64,000 nucleotides of DNA, from assembly GCA_000432735.1 (NCBI GenBank), contig FR887816.1, forward strand, positions 1 through 64,000, read 5' to 3'. The translations under genes were made by a program, and so were the position numbers. Positions 60,994 through 64,000 of the stretch are shown one piece after another. How positions within the stretch are numbered: the first letter of the stretch is position 1; every line of letters begins with the position of its first letter. This DNA is from Bacteroides sp. CAG:443. Its GTDB lineage: Bacteria > Bacteroidota > Bacteroidia > Bacteroidales > Bacteroidaceae. The notes under the pieces are model-generated. The model was not told the origin of the DNA. It saw nothing but the letters and a program-made list of their open reading frames with translations, and did not search any database.

Positions 60994-61662
60994 TCAACGA
61001 TAGTCGGATGCGTTCAGACACGTGCAAAGCTCCTTTTCCAGCCTGTTCCGTACGTCGGATAGATCGACCTCATGCCCTACTTCCCGGGCGATGGACGTTA
61101 CTCCTTTATCTATGAATCCACAGGGATGAATATAGCCGAAATAGCGCAAGTCGGTATTTACATTCAGGGCAAGTCCGTGCATCGTAACGAAATGACTGCT
61201 ACGCACGCCTATCGCACAAATCTTGCGTTCGTCTTTTGTTCCTGCGGCAAGCCACACGCCGGTAGCTCCGGCTACTCTCCCCGCCTCTATACCATACGAA
61301 GCACATACGCGGATAACAGCTTCTTCCAGTGCATGAATGTAGTCCTTCAGTCCCAGATGGAAGTCCTCGAGATTCAAGATCGGATAGCAGACAAGCTGCC
61401 CCGGACCGTGATAGGTAATATCTCCTCCGCGGTCGATGTGATACAATTCTGCGCCCATTTGCCTTAATTGTTCCTCGCGCAGCAGCATGTTTGTTTCCTT
61501 GCCGTGCCGCCCCAACGTATACACATGTGGATGCTCGCAAAAAATCAGGCGGTTCTCGTAACTCTCGCCGCAGGCACGCGCACGCACCAGTTCGTTGAAC
61601 AATGCTGTCTGACGATCCCATGCTTCACGGTAAGGGACCGTTCCCCAATATTCTGTTTTCAT
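60994..61662 (-). CDS. lipB: LipB, octanoyl-ACP:protein octanoyltransferase
   Basis: A 222-residue LipB. The family signature RGGDITYHGPGQLVCYPIL is present, the catalytic Cys lies in GYIHPCGFIDKGVTS, and the conserved lysine is in the following DKG. It transfers octanoate from ACP to lipoyl domains, the first step of de novo lipoate attachment. The stretch after the stop contains repeated TTTGTACAAA elements and an AAAACGTC/GACGTTTT stem that may form its terminator. Confidence 0.95.
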   Translation of the reverse strand: MKTEYWGTVPYREAWDRQTALFNELVRARACGESYENRLIFCEHPHVYTLGRHGKETNMLLREEQLRQMGAELYHIDRGGDITYHGPGQLVCYPILNLEDFHLGLKDYIHALEEAVIRVCASYGIEAGRVAGATGVWLAAGTKDERKICAIGVRSSHFVTMHGLALNVNTDLRYFGYIHPCGFIDKGVTSIAREVGHEVDLSDVRNRLEKELCTCLNASDYR

Positions 61663-61801
61663 AGTTAGTATTTCATGTTATTTTTGCTTTTCATACAAAC
61701 TTACACATTTTTTCAGTTCCACTGGCTCACCCTTCTGCAAATCTTTATCAAAACGACAGAAAGAACTTCCCTTTTCTGGTGCTTTATTCAAGAAGTTGTG
61801 T

Positions 61802-61809
61802 TATATTTG
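61802..61809 (+). promoter_or_regulatory. -7 element of the DUF3298-like lipoprotein gene
   Basis: TATATTTG fits TAnnTTTG and is 43 bases before the chosen ATG; it lies inside a longer open frame, which supports the shorter start. Confidence 0.55.
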
Positions 61810-61851
61810 TCGTATCGGAACATTAAAATCACCATACTAAAAAAGAGTATT

Positions 61852-62700
61852 ATGAAGTCAACAAACATTTTATTTCCGTCGCTGGTTTTAGGCATTGCAG
61901 GCGGATTCGTTTTTTCGGGCTGTGTAGAACAGAAGCAGTCGCCAACCGCCGAGATTGACACACTGAAAAAAGATACGACCGTCTATCTGCAAGCGGGAAA
62001 AGAAACTCCGTCGTGCAAAATCAACATCAGCTATGCTTACCTGAAACCTGCCTCGGACAAGGACTCCGTTTCTCTGCTCATCGACTCGGAGATACAGAAG
62101 GATGCTTTCGGACAACAATACGCTGCTCTGGCTCCCGAGGAATTTGTGGCGACCCTGACAAACGATTTTATCCAGAACTATCATACGGATGTGAAGGAAC
62201 TGTTCGAGGCCGACATGCACAACGGCATGAAAGCGGAAGATGTTCCGGCTTGGTATAATTATGAGTACCAAATCAGCACCACGCTGGAAGCGGGAAGAGA
62301 CAGCAACGTATGGAATTACACTGCCGTCAACTTCCAGTATACAGGCGGGGCGCACCCCAATACGTACGCCAAATACCTGAACTTTGACGCCAAGACGGGT
62401 AAGAAGCTGACTGCCGATGAAGTGTTTGCCAAAGACGGCGAGCCCAAAATCCGTTCGCTGATTCTACAGAAACTGATAGAAGAGGTAAACAAGAAGATGG
62501 AAACCGATACCATCACCAGCGTGGAAGGGCTTCAGTCGGTGGGTATCCTGCTGGATACGGATATCTACATTCCCGAAAACTTTTTGCTGGGTAAGGACGG
62601 TGTAACGTTTTATTACAACCGTTATGAAATTGCTCCGTATGCGGCCGGTGATTTCAGCCTGACCGTTCCCTACGATGAAATTAGTGCTTATTTAAAATAA
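61852..62700 (+). CDS. DUF3298-type lipoprotein
   Basis: A 282-residue lipoprotein from the start MKSTNILFPSLVLGIAGG, lipobox FSGC (Cys 24). The mature body has CKINISYAYLKPASDKDSVS near residue 60, the YTGGAHPNTYAKYLNFDAKT stretch and ENFLLGKDGVTFYYNRYEIA at the end, the usual DUF4163/DUF3298 pair found in envelope lipoproteins such as RsiV-like proteins. rsmG starts 13 bases after its stop. Role unknown. Confidence 0.82.
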   Translation: MKSTNILFPSLVLGIAGGFVFSGCVEQKQSPTAEIDTLKKDTTVYLQAGKETPSCKINISYAYLKPASDKDSVSLLIDSEIQKDAFGQQYAALAPEEFVATLTNDFIQNYHTDVKELFEADMHNGMKAEDVPAWYNYEYQISTTLEAGRDSNVWNYTAVNFQYTGGAHPNTYAKYLNFDAKTGKKLTADEVFAKDGEPKIRSLILQKLIEEVNKKMETDTITSVEGLQSVGILLDTDIYIPENFLLGKDGVTFYYNRYEIAPYAAGDFSLTVPYDEISAYLK

Positions 62701-62713
62701 TCGTTTCGCTTAC

Positions 62714-63340
62714 ATGGATATTATTCTGAAATATTTTCCCGACTTAACCGATACGCAGAAAGAGCAGTTTGCAGCTCTCTACGACTTGTATACCGACTGG
62801 AACAGTAAAATCAACGTGATTTCGCGCAAGGATATCACGAACTTGTACGAACATCATGTGCTTCACTCGCTGGGTATTGCCAAGGTGATACAGTTCAAGC
62901 CGGGTACGAGTGTCATGGATCTGGGTACGGGAGGCGGTTTTCCGGGTATACCGCTTGCTATTCTTTTTCCCGATACGAAGTTCCATCTGGTAGACAGCAT
63001 CGGAAAGAAGGTCAGGGTGGCTACCGAAATAGCCAACGCTATCGGACTGAAAAATGTTACTACACGTCACTGCCGTGCCGAGGAGGAGAAACAGTTGTTC
63101 GACTTTGTGGTGAGCCGTGCCGTCATGCCTCTTACCGACTTGCTGAAGATCATCCGCAAGAATATCAGCAGCGAACAGCATAACGCTCTCCCCAACGGAC
63201 TGATCTGCCTGAAGGGAGGAGAGCTTGACAGGGAAGTTATGCCGGTGAAACATCAGACGATAGTGACCGACTTGAAGGATTTCTTCTCCGAAGAGTTCTT
63301 CGAAACCAAGAAAGTAGTATATGTCACTGTAAACAAGTAA
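62714..63340 (+). CDS. rsmG: RsmG, 16S rRNA (guanine527-N7)-methyltransferase
   Basis: A 208-residue GidB/RsmG: NVISRKDITNLYEHHVLHSL, SAM-binding VMDLGTGGGFPGIPLAILFP, VVSRAVMPLTDL and the FETKKVVYV end. It methylates G527 in 16S rRNA. The metallo-hydrolase gene begins 19 bases later. Confidence 0.95.
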   Translation: MDIILKYFPDLTDTQKEQFAALYDLYTDWNSKINVISRKDITNLYEHHVLHSLGIAKVIQFKPGTSVMDLGTGGGFPGIPLAILFPDTKFHLVDSIGKKVRVATEIANAIGLKNVTTRHCRAEEEKQLFDFVVSRAVMPLTDLLKIIRKNISSEQHNALPNGLICLKGGELDREVMPVKHQTIVTDLKDFFSEEFFETKKVVYVTVNK

Positions 63341-63359
63341 TCAAAACACTGAAAATAAA

Positions 63360-63998
63360 ATGAAGATAAAACGCTTTGAATTCAACATGTTTCCCGTCAA
63401 CTGTTATGTGCTCTCGGACGAAACAGGGGAAGCTGCGATTATCGATGCCGGATGTTATTATCCGGAGGAGCAGCAGATGCTGAAAAAATATATTGACGAA
63501 AACAAGCTGACCGTCAAGCATCTGCTGAATACGCACCTGCATCTGGATCATGTTTTCGGCAATCCGTTCCTTTTGCGCGAATTCGGATTGAAAGCGGAGG
63601 CATGCCGCAAAGATGAGTTTCTGCTGGAGAAACTGGCGGACCAGTGCCGTATGTTCGGTTTCCGTCTCAACGAGGAGGCTGTTCCGCTGGGGCATTATGT
63701 GGAAGACGGCGAAAAGATTCATTTCGGCAATACAGAGCTGGAAGCCATTCATGTGCCCGGTCATTCTCCCGGGGGCATGGTGTATTACTGCAAGGCGGAT
63801 GCTTGTCTGTTCAGCGGTGATGTCTTGTTCCAGGGTAGCGTAGGACGTGCCGACCTGGAAGGAGGCGATTTCGGTGAACTGATAGAGCATGTTTCCAGTC
63901 GCTTGCTGACTTTGCCCGATGAAACGGTCGTCTATCCGGGACATGGCGAACCGACTACCATCGGAAAAGAGAAGATGGATAATCCGTTCTTCAAATAA
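63360..63998 (+). CDS. Metallo-beta-lactamase-fold hydrolase (glyoxalase II-like)
   Basis: A 212-residue MBL-fold protein with metal motif THLHLDHVFG, later HVPGHSPGGMVYY, the bridging aspartate in FSGDVLFQGSVGRADLEGG and YPGHGEPTTIGKEK. This matches the small glyoxalase II/thioesterase-like group (YcbL type) rather than true GloB. It is complete, ending two bases before the window edge. Confidence 0.92.
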   Translation: MKIKRFEFNMFPVNCYVLSDETGEAAIIDAGCYYPEEQQMLKKYIDENKLTVKHLLNTHLHLDHVFGNPFLLREFGLKAEACRKDEFLLEKLADQCRMFGFRLNEEAVPLGHYVEDGEKIHFGNTELEAIHVPGHSPGGMVYYCKADACLFSGDVLFQGSVGRADLEGGDFGELIEHVSSRLLTLPDETVVYPGHGEPTTIGKEKMDNPFFK

Positions 63999-64000
63999 AG

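Noticed and set aside
1..64000. CRISPR array or cas genes
   Set aside because: No regularly spaced direct repeats and no cas-like proteins were seen.

Overview
The window looks like chromosome from a gut Bacteroidales species, most probably Bacteroides or Phocaeicola. The evidence is gene content and order (a complete bat aerotolerance operon, rpmB-rpmG-DUF4295 next to ftsY-rimO-HU, serine palmitoyltransferase, OMP_b-brl-type outer-membrane receptors, M56-TonB/BlaI pairs) together with many upstream sequences that match the Bacteroidetes -7 element TAnnTTTG. Identifications rest on reading motifs and gene order; no database search was run.

Left part (about 1-30 kb) is housekeeping. It begins with a DUF2007-Usp stress protein, a small HTH protein and a PAP2 phosphatase. 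The leftward operon moxR - DUF58 - BatD-like protein - batA - batB - batC - batD - batE follows, with a good promoter near 11.06 kb. Next come an HU gene and an unusual HU-membrane-LysM fusion, rimO, ftsY, the rpmB/rpmG/DUF4295 cluster, pncC-like, tsaD and map. After a DUF2582 gene, mgtC, a Cof-type phosphatase and a DUF2148 protein, a serine palmitoyltransferase faces a lipid kinase. A trmN6-like methylase diverges from lon, which is followed by tgt and an LptF/LptG permease.

Centre (30-36 kb): an orphan tyrosine recombinase beside a perfect inverted repeat, a thioredoxin-fold protein without redox cysteines, serB, a DEAD-box helicase and an orphan sulfatase.

Accessory envelope region (36-58.3 kb): this part consists of outer-membrane barrels, lipoproteins and CRP/FNR-like regulators. 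It holds two copies of a PagL-like barrel plus cognate lipoprotein in opposite order, three large receptor paralogues (one broken by an in-frame amber codon), four lipoproteins sharing nearly the same signal-peptide DNA (one a frameshifted stub), three short CRP-like regulators, a BlaI/M56-TonB pair with a likely operator, and an orphan immunity-like gene between decayed coding tails. Two palindromes of the form TCTCAA-N6-TTGAGA lie upstream of lipoprotein genes and are candidate operators. This is the most likely place for an undescribed envelope-modification or signalling system.

Right part (58.3-64 kb): remnants including an HMA-like tail, a Fic protein with an atypical inhibitory motif, two tandem tRNA-Lys(CTT) genes, ndk, lipB, a DUF3298-type lipoprotein, rsmG and a metallo-beta-lactamase-fold hydrolase.
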